Source of the DNA: DATMNR01 sp963702765
Lineage (GTDB): Bacteria > Chloroflexota > Ktedonobacteria > Ktedonobacterales > Ktedonobacteraceae
NCBI GenBank assembly: GCA_963702765.1
Contig: CAVPEB010000015.1
Location: 34,065-98,064 of the forward strand
DNA length: 64,000 nt
Reading direction: 5' to 3'
Under the pieces are notes generated by a model. The model was not told where the DNA came from. It did no database searches and saw only the letters and a list, made by a program, of their open reading frames with translations. Each line of letters starts with the position of its first letter. Within the stretch, counting starts at the first letter, position 1. Of the stretch, positions 18,428-28,886 are shown in pieces. The position numbers were made by a program, and so were the translations under genes.

Positions 18428-18890
18428 ATGGTAACTATACTATAACACAGCTGACAGAATTGGACTCGAATGGTCCCATCATTCCTTACCTAGAACTCAT
18501 CGTCATTCGTGCAACAGAGACTTGTTTCAACAAACCACCGTTATCTGCAGGTGACATGTTGGTTTCCTGTGCATTACGTCGACTGGTGTCGATGGACAAG
18601 AGAAATGACCGAGGTCGGGAGATTATCCACACTGCCAGTGAGATCAGGCCATGCTTCAGAAATCACTCAGTGCTCTTGCCTCTTGATGAGCGAGCATCCC
18701 TACTCACACTCATACATGTCGTTCCCGCATCCAGGCTGCCAGGTCCCTCATGCATGCGAAGAAACGTTCGCTGTCCACCCCCGACACGAGAGGTAGTTGC
18801 GATAGATTGATGCACGCTATTCCATGGCTAGCATCAATCTTACAGGAGTGGTGTCGTTCGTCATGACTGAGCGCTCCCTACAGACCATTC
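18428..18890. other. Intergenic stretch, no gene recognised
   Basis: Open frames on the plus strand here give low-complexity, unrelated translations and have no ribosome binding site. Apart from the presumed VOC promoter at the left edge I see nothing definite. Confidence 0.4.
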
Positions 18891-19289
18891 TCAACCGAGT
18901 ACTGTCCATCCACTATCGGTGAGTCGTTGCACGATGAAGATCGCTTCTCTGGCGAAGGCAAGGATCATGCGTTTCTTCTTGGATGTCTTATAGAAGGTTT
19001 TAGAGCGAAGCGTTGAGCCAGCACGCAGTTTAGAAAGGGAGACCTCCATACGACAGGAAGCAAAAGTACTCTCTTTGGATGGAACAAGGCGATCCAATTT
19101 CCAGACAACCAGGGTATCTCCTTCATTGAGATACTCCATGGCTGCTAGAAATGCCTCGCGGTCAAAGCGGACTCCGGTCTGCTTATCGGTGAAGACTATG
19201 ACAACTCCTCGCTTTTTCAAGGCATCTAACTGGAGGGCGCGATGTTGTTCCGTTTTCGAGACACGTGCGTAGCCGATTTCTTGTGACAT
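18891..19289 (-). pseudogene. Serine recombinase (resolvase/invertase) remnant
   Basis: The start ATG at 19287-19289 is preceded by AAGGAGA. The first 65 residues are a good resolvase N-terminus: IGYARVSKTEQHRALQLDALKK with the catalytic serine in ARVS, then FTDKQTGVRFDREAFLAAM and EGDTLVVWKLDRL. After LDRL the translation stops resembling resolvases (VPSKESTFASCRMEV), so the frame has shifted near 19080. The rest, including the C-terminal DNA-binding domain, is lost or unreadable. Resolvases of this type accompany Tn3-like elements and integrative elements; no matching element ends are evident nearby. It is most likely a dead trace of a mobile element. Confidence 0.75.
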
Positions 19290-19609
19290 TGGGTTCTCCT
19301 TCTGCGAATGCATTCTCCTCTTCTGCTGCAAAGCGTCATAGAAAACGATAGAATGAACGAGGAGAGGAGACTGAGGCAATGATCTCTGTTTTACGTCTAT
19401 CGAGACAACTGCTTGCTCATAGTAAGAAATGGACGTTTTTCAATGTGGCTCCGAACGAGTGTTTCTGGTTTCATCGACAGTAGAAGCACCTTTCCATCCT
19501 TTTATCGAATGATAAGGTATAATGGTGCGGAGATAATCAAATCTATTGGAGAGACCAGTCAGCCAGGAGTGTCTGGGGTGTGCTGAGCATCAGCAGAAGG
19601 AGGTGCTGC

Positions 19610-22600
19610 TTGCGTGAAATCCCGACCGGAACCATCACATTGCTCTTTACCGATATAGAGGGATCAACGCTCCTTCTCCATCAGTTAGGTGAACGCTATG
19701 CTGATCTTTTGGCGGAGTGCCGTCACCTCCTACGTAGCGCGTTCCATCAGTGGAACGGTCATGAAGTGGACACGCAGGGTGATTCCTTCTTCGTGGCCTT
19801 TGCGAGGGCCAGTGATGCCATCTCGGCTGCGGTCGCTGGCCAGCGTGCCCTTTCAACCCATGCTTGGCCCGAAGGTGTGACGATGCGCGTACGCATGGGT
19901 TTGCATACCGGTGAGCCGCACCTAGCATCCGAGGGCTATGTTGGCCTGGATGTCCACCGGGCTGCACGCATCATGAGCGCTGGTCATGGAGGGCAGGTCT
20001 TGCTCTCGCGGACAACATCTGACCTCGTGGAGCTTGCATTGCCAGAGGGTGTGAGCCTGCTGGACCTGGGAACGCATCGCCTCAAGGACTTACAGCAATC
20101 CAGCCAGCTCTTTCAACTCGTCATTACCGGTCTCGCTGCCGATTTCCCTCAGCTTAAAACGCTAGACAGCTATCCAAACAACCTGCCAATTCAGCCCACT
20201 TCGTTCATTGGACGGGAGAAGGAAGTGGTCGCTATCCAGCAGAAACTCCTGCGCAAGGACGTGCGCCTCGTCACACTGACTGGCCCGGGAGGCGTGGGCA
20301 AAACGCGCCTGGGGCTGCAAGTGTCAGCCGAACTCTCCGAGCACTTCGTCGATGGGACCTGGTTCGTGTCCATGGCTCCGCTTATCGACCCCGACCTGGT
20401 CATCCCAGCCATCACTCAGATGCTTGATGTGCGGGAAACGGGAGAGAGGCCGCTACTGGACCAACTCAAAGCGCATTTACGAGAGAGACAGGTGCTGTTG
20501 CTGCTAGACAACTTTGAGCAGGTAGCGAGTGCTGCCGCGCAGGTTGCCGATCTGCTGGGCGCATGTCCCCGCCTCACCGTACTGGCCACGAGTCGGGAGG
20601 CACTGCATGTGCGCGCCGAGCAGGAGTTCCCCGTGCCAGCACTGGCGCTGCCTGATCCCAAACACCTGCCTGACCTGGCGATTCTCTCGCAGTACGAGGC
20701 TGTCGCGATATTCATTGAGCGGGCGCAGGCGGTCCAACCAGATTTCCAGGTGACCAATGCCAACGCTCCAGCTGTGGCAGAGATCTGCGCGCGCCTGGAT
20801 GGACTTCCCCTGGCCATCGAGTTGGCGGCAGCGCGCATCAAGCTCTTTCCTCCACAGGCACTCCTGACACGTTTGGAGTACCGACTGCCACTCTTGACCA
20901 GCAGTGCACGCGATGCCCCTGCACGCCAGCGAACTCTGCGCAGCACCATCCAGTGGAGCTATGACCTGCTCTCCGTGCAGGAACAACGTCTCTTCAGACG
21001 GCTTTCTGTTTTCGTGGGTGGCTGCACCTGGCAGGCGATCGAGGCTGTATCTGCGACTTTTGGGGACGATACGGCGCTCGTATTTGATACAGTTGCCTCT
21101 CTCATCGATAAGAATTTGCTACGGCAAACGGAGCGGGAGGGAGAAGACATCCGCATTACGATGCTCGAGACGATCCGTGAGTACGGACTAGAACGTCTGG
21201 CAGAGAAGGGGGAAGGGGAATCCGTCCAAGCAGTTCATGCCTCGTATTTCGTGCAGCTTGCGGAAAAGGTCGAGCCCGAACGCCGGGGACCGCAGCAAGC
21301 AGCCTGGTTCGCTTGGATAGAGCGCGAGCGCGGGAACCTTCGCGCAGTGATGCAGACCGTCTCTGAACTAGACGAGGGAGAACTGGCTCTGCGCCTGGGC
21401 ACCGCGTTGTGGTGGTTCTGGTTTACACGAGGTCCAACTGATTGGAAAGAGGGGAGTGCTTTCCTGGATCGAGCGCTGGAGAAAAATGAAGGAGTTGGAG
21501 GTGCTGTGCGCGCGAAGGCGCTCATTTTTGTTGGACAACTCGCCAGTAGAATGGGCGACTTTAAGCGGGCTAAATCTCTCTGCCGCGAAAGTCTCGCGCT
21601 CTTCCAGGAGATTGGAGACAGGAGAGGGATGGGAGAGGCCTATTGGTATCTTGGATTCCTGATCATGCAGAAGGCAGAGTTTATCGTGGCGCGCCCGTTG
21701 CTCGAGGAAGCCCTGGCACTCTGCAGGGAGGTAGGAAACGGGCCGATCACTAGCTGGTCACTCCTCTGGTTAGGATGGGTGATCTTCTATCAAGGTGAGC
21801 ACAGTCGTGGCCTCTTATTAGCCGAGGAGAGCCTGGCCCTCTTCCGAAAGGCTGGAAATGTGATCGCAGTGGACCAAGCTGTCCAGAATTTGGCGAGGAT
21901 GTACCTCTCCTTTTCTAGCGACGTGGCGAAAGCGCGAGTTCTGGCCGAAGAGGGACTGGCGCTTGCCAGGGGGCTTGGGGATAAGATGACTGAATATGAT
22001 GTGCTTTATCTCCTGAGTTCTATTGCCTTTCAACAGGGGAATACAGCGCTGGCGCGTTCACTTATTGAAGAATGCCGTCAGTCCTGGAAGGAGCTGGGTG
22101 ACACCGCGGCTATGAGTAACATGGTTTGGAACCTGGCACGAGTGGAAGCTCGCGAGGGTGACCTGGCAGCAGCACGAGCGCACTTCGAGGAGTATTTGAC
22201 CTTTGTGAATAATGGGAACATTGGATATAATCCGTGGGACATCGCTATCTGTATGGAAGGGTTGGCAAGCGTTGTGGCAACACAGGGCGAAACCATCCTG
22301 GCTGTAACCCTTTGGGGTGCGGCAGCGACCCTGAGGGAGGGATGTGGCATCACTTTGACGCCTTTAGAACGAGCTGATTATGAGCCAGCGGTTGCTGCTG
22401 TTCGCACTCGCTTGGGCGAGCAGGCATTTGAGGAAGCATGGGCCAAGGGACGGACGATGACGCTCAAGCAAGTACTCGCAGCGCTAGAGCGAACGGAGGC
22501 GGCTGTCCCAACCTCGGCAGAACAACAACCAACGACCACCGCTGTCAAGCCATCATCCGCCTATGCTGTTGATTTAACGACCCGCGAAGTGGAGGTACTA

Positions 22601-22759
22601 CGTCTCGTGGCACGGGGACTGACGAATGAACAGGTGGCCGAACAGCTCGCAATCAGTCCACGTACGGTCAATTCACACCTCATCTCGATCTATGGCAAAA
22701 TCGGAGTTTCCTCGCGCAGTGCTGCCACCCGCTACGCCCTGGAACATCAACTGGTCTGA
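19610..22759 (+). CDS. Class III cyclase / NB-ARC ATPase / TPR / LuxR regulator
   Basis: Giant cytosolic regulator, about 1049 residues, frame intact. Start: TTG at 19610 with AAGGAGG six bases upstream gives MREIPTGTITLLFTDIEGST; a GTG at 19580 is a longer alternative. Domains: class III nucleotide cyclase (about 5-175) with metal-site aspartates in TLLFTDIEGST and VDTQGDSFFVAF; STAND/NB-ARC ATPase (about 200-460) with FIGREKEV, P-loop GPGGVGKTRL and Walker B VLLLLDNFEQ; winged-helix linker (QRLFRRLSVFVGG); TPR helices (about 590-950); LuxR HTH at the end (LTTREVEVLRLVARGL, then ISPRTVNSHL). The STAND switch probably couples an input to DNA binding. Whether the cyclase is catalytic is not known. 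It is the only undamaged member of the four cyclase-type paralogues here; the others are at 32903-42673. Confidence 0.9.
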   Translation: MREIPTGTITLLFTDIEGSTLLLHQLGERYADLLAECRHLLRSAFHQWNGHEVDTQGDSFFVAFARASDAISAAVAGQRALSTHAWPEGVTMRVRMGLHTGEPHLASEGYVGLDVHRAARIMSAGHGGQVLLSRTTSDLVELALPEGVSLLDLGTHRLKDLQQSSQLFQLVITGLAADFPQLKTLDSYPNNLPIQPTSFIGREKEVVAIQQKLLRKDVRLVTLTGPGGVGKTRLGLQVSAELSEHFVDGTWFVSMAPLIDPDLVIPAITQMLDVRETGERPLLDQLKAHLRERQVLLLLDNFEQVASAAAQVADLLGACPRLTVLATSREALHVRAEQEFPVPALALPDPKHLPDLAILSQYEAVAIFIERAQAVQPDFQVTNANAPAVAEICARLDGLPLAIELAAARIKLFPPQALLTRLEYRLPLLTSSARDAPARQRTLRSTIQWSYDLLSVQEQRLFRRLSVFVGGCTWQAIEAVSATFGDDTALVFDTVASLIDKNLLRQTEREGEDIRITMLETIREYGLERLAEKGEGESVQAVHASYFVQLAEKVEPERRGPQQAAWFAWIERERGNLRAVMQTVSELDEGELALRLGTALWWFWFTRGPTDWKEGSAFLDRALEKNEGVGGAVRAKALIFVGQLASRMGDFKRAKSLCRESLALFQEIGDRRGMGEAYWYLGFLIMQKAEFIVARPLLEEALALCREVGNGPITSWSLLWLGWVIFYQGEHSRGLLLAEESLALFRKAGNVIAVDQAVQNLARMYLSFSSDVAKARVLAEEGLALARGLGDKMTEYDVLYLLSSIAFQQGNTALARSLIEECRQSWKELGDTAAMSNMVWNLARVEAREGDLAAARAHFEEYLTFVNNGNIGYNPWDIAICMEGLASVVATQGETILAVTLWGAAATLREGCGITLTPLERADYEPAVAAVRTRLGEQAFEEAWAKGRTMTLKQVLAALERTEAAVPTSAEQQPTTTAVKPSSAYAVDLTTREVEVLRLVARGLTNEQVAEQLAISPRTVNSHLISIYGKIGVSSRSAATRYALEHQLV

Positions 22760-23137
22760 GGTACCGTCTGACTTGCTGCTCGAGTTCTTTAGCTTTAGCT
22801 GCTCCTCTATCCCTGTCCACAAGAGTTCGGTTCCATCTCCTCCTGTAATGCTCAGCGAGCAACCATATCATCCACTTGAACAACGAAGACCTTGAGGAAT
22901 GAACAGGGAATATTGATAGTGTTGCACAAACAAGGGAAGCAACTGTGCATGATACGAAGGAATGACAAACGACTGTTTTCTGCAGGTGGCGCTGGGTCGA
23001 AAGCCTCGGTTGTTGCCGCATGAGAGAGGGGGATGACGAACGGCGGTCTCATTGGTCGTCATGAGTGCTCATGCGCTACAATGGAAACGGGAAGGTGAGA
23101 GCCATGCCGAAAAGGAGTTCATCACAACACGTTCCCG
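22760..23137. other. Intergenic stretch, no gene recognised
   Basis: About 380 bp with only short, overlapping open frames. A 33-codon frame at 23104-23205 with an AAGGTGAG upstream runs into the inverted-repeat element described next; I do not accept it as a gene. Confidence 0.4.
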
Positions 23138-23332
23138 GCCTGGGAGGAACAATGGAACGAAAAAAGTACGCTAAGGCCATGAACAATCTGCATTCCAATC
23201 AATAGACGCAAAGGAGCTGCTTTTTCAGGCCATTTTGTTCGTCACGGAGCGTCCCTCCTACTCCCATCGATCAGCCTAGGAAGGGGTTTCACAGCTAAGC
23301 ATGAGTTTTCGTTCGGATGTTCCTCCCAGGCC
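23138..23332. repeat. MITE-like element with 27-bp imperfect terminal inverted repeats
   Basis: Left end 23138-23164 and right end 23306-23332 are inverted copies matching at about 24 of 27 positions; both carry GGCCTGGGAGGAACA and AACGAAAA. The 195-bp span has no transposase. It fits a miniature inverted-repeat element or the deleted remains of an insertion sequence. No clear target duplication. Confidence 0.5.
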
Positions 23333-23356
23333 AAACACAACTGAAAGGAAAAAGAC

Positions 23357-24250
23357 ATGCGTCAAAAGTCAGAACAAGAACAGGCTATTTCGGGTCACAC
23401 CTCTGCATTCGCAGCTCCCTTGTCGGTGATTGTGCTTGGTTCAGGCGGTCCTGCTGCCGCTGGTCGTGCATCATCAGGCTATCTTGTCCTGGTGGATGGA
23501 GAGGCTCGTCTGCTGGTGGACGCTGGTTCTGGCATCTTCACACGCTTAGGTGAGGTGCAGGTCAATCTAGCAAGACTGGATACCATCTTCTTGACCCATC
23601 TGCACATCGATCATACCGCCGAACTGCCGTCTGTCTTCAAAGCGCGTGCGATGGTGAGCCAGGACCCGATCCATTTCTCCGTCTATGGTCCCCTTGGCCG
23701 TGGTGTGTATCCCAGCACCAGCCAGTTTGTCCACCTCCTCTTTGACGCTGAAGGTGCCTTCGCGTACCAGCAATCGTTCCAAACCACAGAAACGATTTCG
23801 GTGGTGGATTTGCCTATTGAGCTTGATGCACCAGTGCGTGAAGTCTACGGGCATGACAACCTGATCGTCCAGGCCATTGCCACCAGGCATGGTGATACTC
23901 CCGCCAATGCCTACCGCATCAATTATCAGGGAGCCAGCATCGTTTTCTCCGGTGACTTTGATCCCTCTTCGCTCCCTAACCTGACCAGGCTGGCTCACGG
24001 TGCAAATCTCTTCATCTGTACCTGCGACGTGCTTGATCCTCCTGGCTCGTCAGCCGTGCTGTATGCCCTGCACACAGCACCCCGGCAAATTGGTGAACTA
24101 GCAGCAGCAGCAGGCGTACAAGTGCTTCTCTTAAGTCACCTCTCGCCGCCCATCGCACAAGCCCAGGATCAGGTACGACGATCCATCCGTCGTGCGTATA
24201 CAGGTGAAATCCACTTTGCCACCGATTTGATGCAGGTGAAAGCCAAATGA
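23357..24250 (+). CDS. MBL-fold metallo-hydrolase
   Basis: 297-residue metallo-beta-lactamase-fold enzyme. The metal motif THLHIDHTAE (HxHxDH) is at about residue 77. Before it is VIVLGSGGPAAAGRASSGYLVLVDG with LLVDAGSG, the usual strand pair and Asp. Later ligands are ATRHGDTP (His), VFSGDFDPSS (Asp) and LLLSHLSPP (His). The order and the SSG/GDT pattern resemble the RNase Z/arylsulfatase-like MBL branch, but the RNase Z exosite is not evident, so only hydrolase is safe. The first ~20 residues are polar without a signal peptide. Start ATG has a purine-rich AAAGGAAAAAG upstream. Followed 85 bp later by a perfect 27-bp hairpin likely to end the transcript; probably monocistronic. Confidence 0.85.
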   Translation: MRQKSEQEQAISGHTSAFAAPLSVIVLGSGGPAAAGRASSGYLVLVDGEARLLVDAGSGIFTRLGEVQVNLARLDTIFLTHLHIDHTAELPSVFKARAMVSQDPIHFSVYGPLGRGVYPSTSQFVHLLFDAEGAFAYQQSFQTTETISVVDLPIELDAPVREVYGHDNLIVQAIATRHGDTPANAYRINYQGASIVFSGDFDPSSLPNLTRLAHGANLFICTCDVLDPPGSSAVLYALHTAPRQIGELAAAAGVQVLLLSHLSPPIAQAQDQVRRSIRRAYTGEIHFATDLMQVKAK

Positions 24251-24335
24251 CGCTCTTGTTGTTGTCTATCGAACTGCAACCGCAATATATGTCAAGAGAT
24301 CGATGATCACGAGCAGAACTGCAACGAGGAGAGTC

Positions 24336-24394
24336 AGGCTTCCGGGAGTGGTAAATGACCCGGTTTTCGGGTCATTTACCACTCCCGGAAGCCT
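24336..24394. terminator. Perfect 27-bp hairpin
   Basis: Arms 24336-24362 and 24368-24394 are exact reverse complements with a 5-nt loop (gtttt). It lies 86 bp past the MBL gene. There is no T-tract; the length and perfection are similar to the hairpin at 17983-18033, so it may be an inserted palindrome serving as terminator. Confidence 0.65.
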
Positions 24395-24414
24395 GCGGGC
24401 ACATTAAGTGCGCC

Positions 24415-24915
24415 CAAAATCCTTCTCCATGGTCATGAAAGCGTATAATACGAAATCGTCCGCCTCTTCTGATGTGCCTAAAAGCTGCTCATTCGTCTGT
24501 ATGGAGAACTTTTCTACTGACAGCAAACTTGACAGCAATACCAGTAAATGACAGCAATTTCTGGCGAACAGCAGCGAACGATCGACCCGCCTGACGAGCG
24601 CGGAGCGGACGCTGACGGACACTGGTGGACACGCGTGGCAGAGCCTCTCGCTCCCCGAGGAAGATCGGAGGCACATACCTCGTGAACTAAGATAGGAGGC
24701 TGATTGCGAGCGTGCCCCCCTCGAGTCGATTTCTCCCATTTGACAGCAAACCTGACAGCAAAAAGTTGGAGTGCCCCAGAAAATCCAGTCGATTATACCC
24801 TGCGTATTCCTTGTAAACGTGTCCGAGCATACCTCCTTTCCACCCAGCAGGCTGTCACTCTGCCTGTTTCACATGAGCCTTGCAAGGCTTCGGATGCTTT
24901 ATAAAAGGGTAGATG
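24415..24915. repeat. Dispersed non-coding repeat, copy 2 (longest)
   Basis: About 500 bp, the fullest copy of a family also at 16640-16945, 43125-43442 and around the ISL3 element (51285-51383 plus 53082-53300). It contains repeated TGACAGCAA units (five near 24522-24555 and 24738-24765), clustered gcgaac repeats, the block agagcctctcgct, and a right end with catacctcctttccac and ttataaaaggg. No credible coding frame. The TGACAGCAA units may be recombinase or transposase binding sites. Confidence 0.65.
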
Positions 24916-25042
24916 TGTCACGTACATGAGACGATGATGTGTAAGACGAGTTTATAAGACGCCTGCCTATCGTTTGTTGAGTTAATATTGAGTTTTACTC
25001 ATGGCGTTGCAAGAACTGGATGTTCTTTGGGACAAGATAGTT

Positions 25043-25149
25043 CAGAAACAGTCTGAAAAAGGTCGTGAAGCCGTTTTGCTGCCTCGTGGCAAGCGGCTTG
25101 CTAAGCACCTTTATCTTTTGCTTGAGCAACCTTTTTCAGACTGTTTCTG
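25043..25149 (+). repeat. 107-bp MITE-like element, left copy
   Basis: Bounded by inverted ends CAGAAACAGTCTGAAAAAGGT and its near reverse complement (ACCTTTTTCAGACTGTTTCTG). An inverted, slightly diverged copy lies at 30428-30532. The two frame the kinase/LuxR and EcsC-like genes. Confidence 0.75.
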
Positions 25150-25313
25150 ATGTACTCAGGAAGTACAAGAGGCCTTTACTTGACGCAGCGCTTATAATAG
25201 CGGTGGTATCGCCGCAGGTACCTTTCAAAGCAACTGTACCTTTGCGTCTTGCATGTGTCGTGTACCATGATCGCCGAGTACCCGACGCGAAGTTCCCAAC
25301 AGGAGGTGCAGAG

Positions 25314-28300
25314 ATGACCGACCGCGTTGGACAACACGTGGGCAACTACCGCTTACTGCGTCTGCTGGGGCACGGTGGCTTTGCTGATGTATACCTGGGA
25401 GAACACATCCACTTGCAGAGCCTGGCCGCACTCAAACTCCTGCATACCCGGCTCAGCGAGGAGGAGACGGCACGCTTCCTGACCGAGGCCCGCACCCTGG
25501 CCCGCCTCAACCATCCCCATATTATGCGTGTACTCGACTTCGCGCTCCACGAAGGCTTCCCATTCCTGGTGATGGAATATGCCCCCGGAGGCAGCTTGCG
25601 CCAGCGCCATCCTGCTGGCAGCCGCCTACCGCTCGCCACCATCGTGAGCTATGTGAACCAGGTCGCCTCCGCCTTGCAGTACGCACACGATCAGCGCCTC
25701 ATCCACCGCGATGTCAAGCCTGAAAACATGCTGCTTGATGCACGAGACGAGGTGCTGCTGGCCGACTTTGGGCTGGTTGTGCTGACAGCTCAGAGCAGCA
25801 CGGGGAGCACGCGAGCCATAGAACCATCGCTGGCCGGCACCACGCCCTACCTGGCTCCCGAACAACTGCAGGGCCAACCCCGCACTGCCAGCGATCAATA
25901 CGCTCTGGGCGTGATGGCCTACGAGTGGCTGTGTGGTAGCAGACCCTTCAGTGGCCCTCCCATCCAGATTGCGATGCAGCAACTCTCCATCCCTCCAGCC
26001 TCCCTCTGTGAGCAAGTGCCCGATCTGTCGCCTGCGATCGAAGAAGTGGTGCTGCGCGCGCTGGCCATAGAACCAGGACAGCGCTTTGCCCGTGTGCAGG
26101 ACTTTGCCAGTGCCTTGCAGCAGGTAGCCCCGCACGCCACGTCTGTTGGGGTACCCTCAGCCTCCACCGCAGGCGAGTCTCCTTCTGCTCGCGTCGACTT
26201 TGGACCTCCTGACACCGCAGCCCAGGAACTGGCCGTGATGACTCCTGGCGCTGCCTCGCAGACGGTAGATGAGGAGCAAGAGACTCCTGCTGACACGCCA
26301 CCACCCACACCTCTGTGGAAGGTTCCCACCGTCTTAACACCCCTGGTGGGCCGCGAGCAGGACGTGGCGACAGTCTGCGCCCTCCTCGGCCGTCCAGAGC
26401 TGCGCTTGCTAACCCTGCTGGGTGCCGGTGGCATTGGCAAGACGCGCCTGGCCATCGAGGTTGCCCCCCAACTGCGGGAACGCTTCGTCGATGGCGTGTG
26501 CTTTGTGGCTCTAGCTTCTATTAGCGATCCTAGCCTCCTGCTCACCTCCATTGCACATGAGTTAGGACTGCAAGAAGGAGGAGCACAGCCGCTTGTGGAG
26601 ACGGTGCAGGACTTCTTGCGAGACAAGCAGATCCTCTTGTTGCTCGACAACTTCGAGCAGCTCGTCAGCGCCGCTCCCTTGCTGGAGGAACTCCTGGCGA
26701 CCTGCCCCAGGCTCGCCATCGTCGTCACCAGCCGGGCAGTGCTGCGCCTGCACGCTGAACAGCTCTTCCCGGTTCCCCCGCTGGCCCTGCCCGACCTGGC
26801 GCAGCTCCCCGAGCGGGAGGAGCTGGCAGGGTATGCGTCGGTGGCCCTCTTCCTGCAGCGTGCCCAGGCCATCAAACCAGACTTCCAACTCACGCCAGGC
26901 AATGGACGAGCAATTGCCGAAATCTGCATGCGGCTGGACGGCTTGCCGCTGGCGCTGGAACTGGCGGCGGCTCGCATTCGCGTGTTGCCACCGCAGGCGC
27001 TGCTCTCGCGCCTCACACAGCGCTTCCAGGTCCTCACCGGGGGGCCGCGGACCATGCCGGAGCGGCAACAGACGCTGCGCAACACTCTCCAATGGAGTTA
27101 CGACCTCTTAGATGCCCAGGAGCAGCGTCTTTTCCGGCGGCTCTCGGTCTTCGTCGGTGGGTGGACACTGCAGGCAGTGGAAGCCGTGTGCTACCAGGCG
27201 CCGGAAGAGGCCTCTTCAGCACTAGACGAAGTGACCTCACTGTTGGATAAGAGCCTGCTGTTGCACGTCGAGCCAGCGGGAGGGGAAGCGCGCCTTCAGA
27301 TGCTCATGACTGTGCGCGAATACGCGCTGGAATGCCTGCAAGCAAGCGGAGATGCCGAAACGATTTAACGCGCTCACGCCGCATACTACCTGGCATGGGT
27401 CCAGGAGGTGGAACCCCACCTCAAGGGAGCTCAGCAACTCGAGTGGTTAGCCCAGCTGGAGCAGGAGATGGCCAATGTGTTTGCTGCACTGGAAACCGCC
27501 TTCGAGCAGGGATTGCATGCGGAGCTGGTGCGAGGGGTGAAGGCCTTCACGCGCTTTCTGGAAATACGAGGAGCCTACGCGCAGGCGGAGATTCATCTGA
27601 AACGAGCGGAACAGGTTGCCAGGTCGTTGCAGGACCTGGCTGGTTTGACGATGGCGTTATGTTACCTGGGGGAGGTGGCAGATAAGCAGGGGAACTACGC
27701 ACAAGCGGAAAGCTACTTGCGGGAGGGCCTGGCGCTGGCGCGCCAGAGCGGAGACCGCACATGGATCAGCGACCTGCTGCACTCCCTGAGCACAGTACTG
27801 CGCCGTCGTGGAGACTATGACCTGGGGGAATTGTATTTGCAGGAGGGGCTGGCACTGGCGCGCCAGGTCGGAGACCGCGAACGCATCTGTCGCACCTTGA
27901 GAAGCCTGGGCTCTGTAGAGAGCGAGAAAGGGAACTATCCCCAGGCCGAGGCCTATCTCCAGGAGGGGCTGGCATTGGCGCGCCAGGTCGGAGACCGCGA
28001 GCAGATCTGTGTGTTGCTGGTGAATTTGGGATATGTATCCATGAAGACTGGAAAGAATACCCAAGGGGAAGGGTATACACAGGAGGCGCTGGCATTGGCA
28101 CGCCAGATCGGCTACCGCGAGGCGGAGGTGGTGCTGCTCGGCAATCTGGCAGAACTAATAGGCAAGCGAGGAGACTACGCCCAGGCGGAAACCTACTTCC
28201 GGGAGGCATTGGCGTTGGCCCGCCAGATCGGAGATCGCGAACGGATCGGGATCGACCTGGGGAATTTGGGCTGGGTGGCAGGAGAGCAGGGAAACGATGC

Positions 28301-28886
28301 CCAGGCGGAAGCGTATATCCAGGAAGGCGTCGCGCTGGCGCGTCAAATCAATTACCACTGGTTGCTCAGTGCTTTGCTGAATGAGCAGGGTGAACTGCAT
28401 CTGAAGCAGCAGCGCTATGAGGCCGCAGGGAGAGACTTCCGCGAAATGCGGGACATTGCCTCAGAGGGAGATCCAGAATACCTCGGTCTGGCCTGCTATG
28501 GGTTGGCCCGTATTGAGGCGAGCCAGGGCAACCTCAGCGAAGCCCGCCGGCTGGGGCAGGAGAGCCTCGCCATCCTGGAGAAGATTGGTCACTTCAAGGC
28601 GCCCGAGGTCAAGGAATGGCTGAACATGCTGCCAGAACCAGCCCTTCCGCTCTCACCACCATCCGCTTCTCCAAAGCGGGCCAATGCGAATCCCGCCGGG
28701 TTGACCGCACGAGAAATGGAGGTGTTGCGCCTGGTGGCTCAGGGACTCACCGACGCCCAGGTGGCTGAACAACTGGTGATCAGTCCGCGCACGGTTAACT
28801 TTCACCTGACGTCGATCTACAGCAAGCTTCAGATCTCCTCGCGCAGTGCCGCGACCCGCTACGCCATTGAGCAGCACCTGGTTTAG
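25314..28886 (+). pseudogene. Ser/Thr kinase / NB-ARC ATPase / TPR / LuxR regulator, interrupted by in-frame TAA
   Basis: Start at the ATG at 25314 (MTDRVGQHVGNYRLLRLLG), with AGGAGG upstream. Pkn2-type kinase domain (1-265): LGHGGFADVYLG, LAALKLL lysine, HRDVKPENMLL, ADFGLV, TTPYLAPEQ. A Pro/Thr-rich linker (to ~340) leads to the NB-ARC ATPase: LVGREQDV, P-loop GAGGIGKTRL, Walker B ILLLLDNFEQ. The winged helix (QRLFRRLSVFVGG) ends at ALECLQASGDAETI, then TAA at 27366-27368. The same frame resumes RAHAAYYLAW and runs through TPR-like repeats containing EGLALARQVGDRE to a LuxR HTH (LTAREMEVLRLVAQGL, ISPRTVNFHL) ending at 28886. The paralogue at 39531-42673 reads TQRAHADYY at the stop, so a glutamine was expected. 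If real, the stop separates sensing kinase/ATPase from DNA binding; the rest of the frame is undamaged, which argues for a very recent change or an error. The downstream piece could be translated alone from 27408. Confidence 0.88.

Noticed and set aside
23104..23205. 33-codon open frame with an RBS-like sequence
   Set aside because: It crosses the end of the inverted-repeat element and shows no family; likely chance.
25919..27085. Long minus-strand open frame of 388 codons
   Set aside because: It is antisense to the high-GC kinase/ATPase gene and reads Ser/Arg-rich low-complexity sequence; the sense frame has clear domains.
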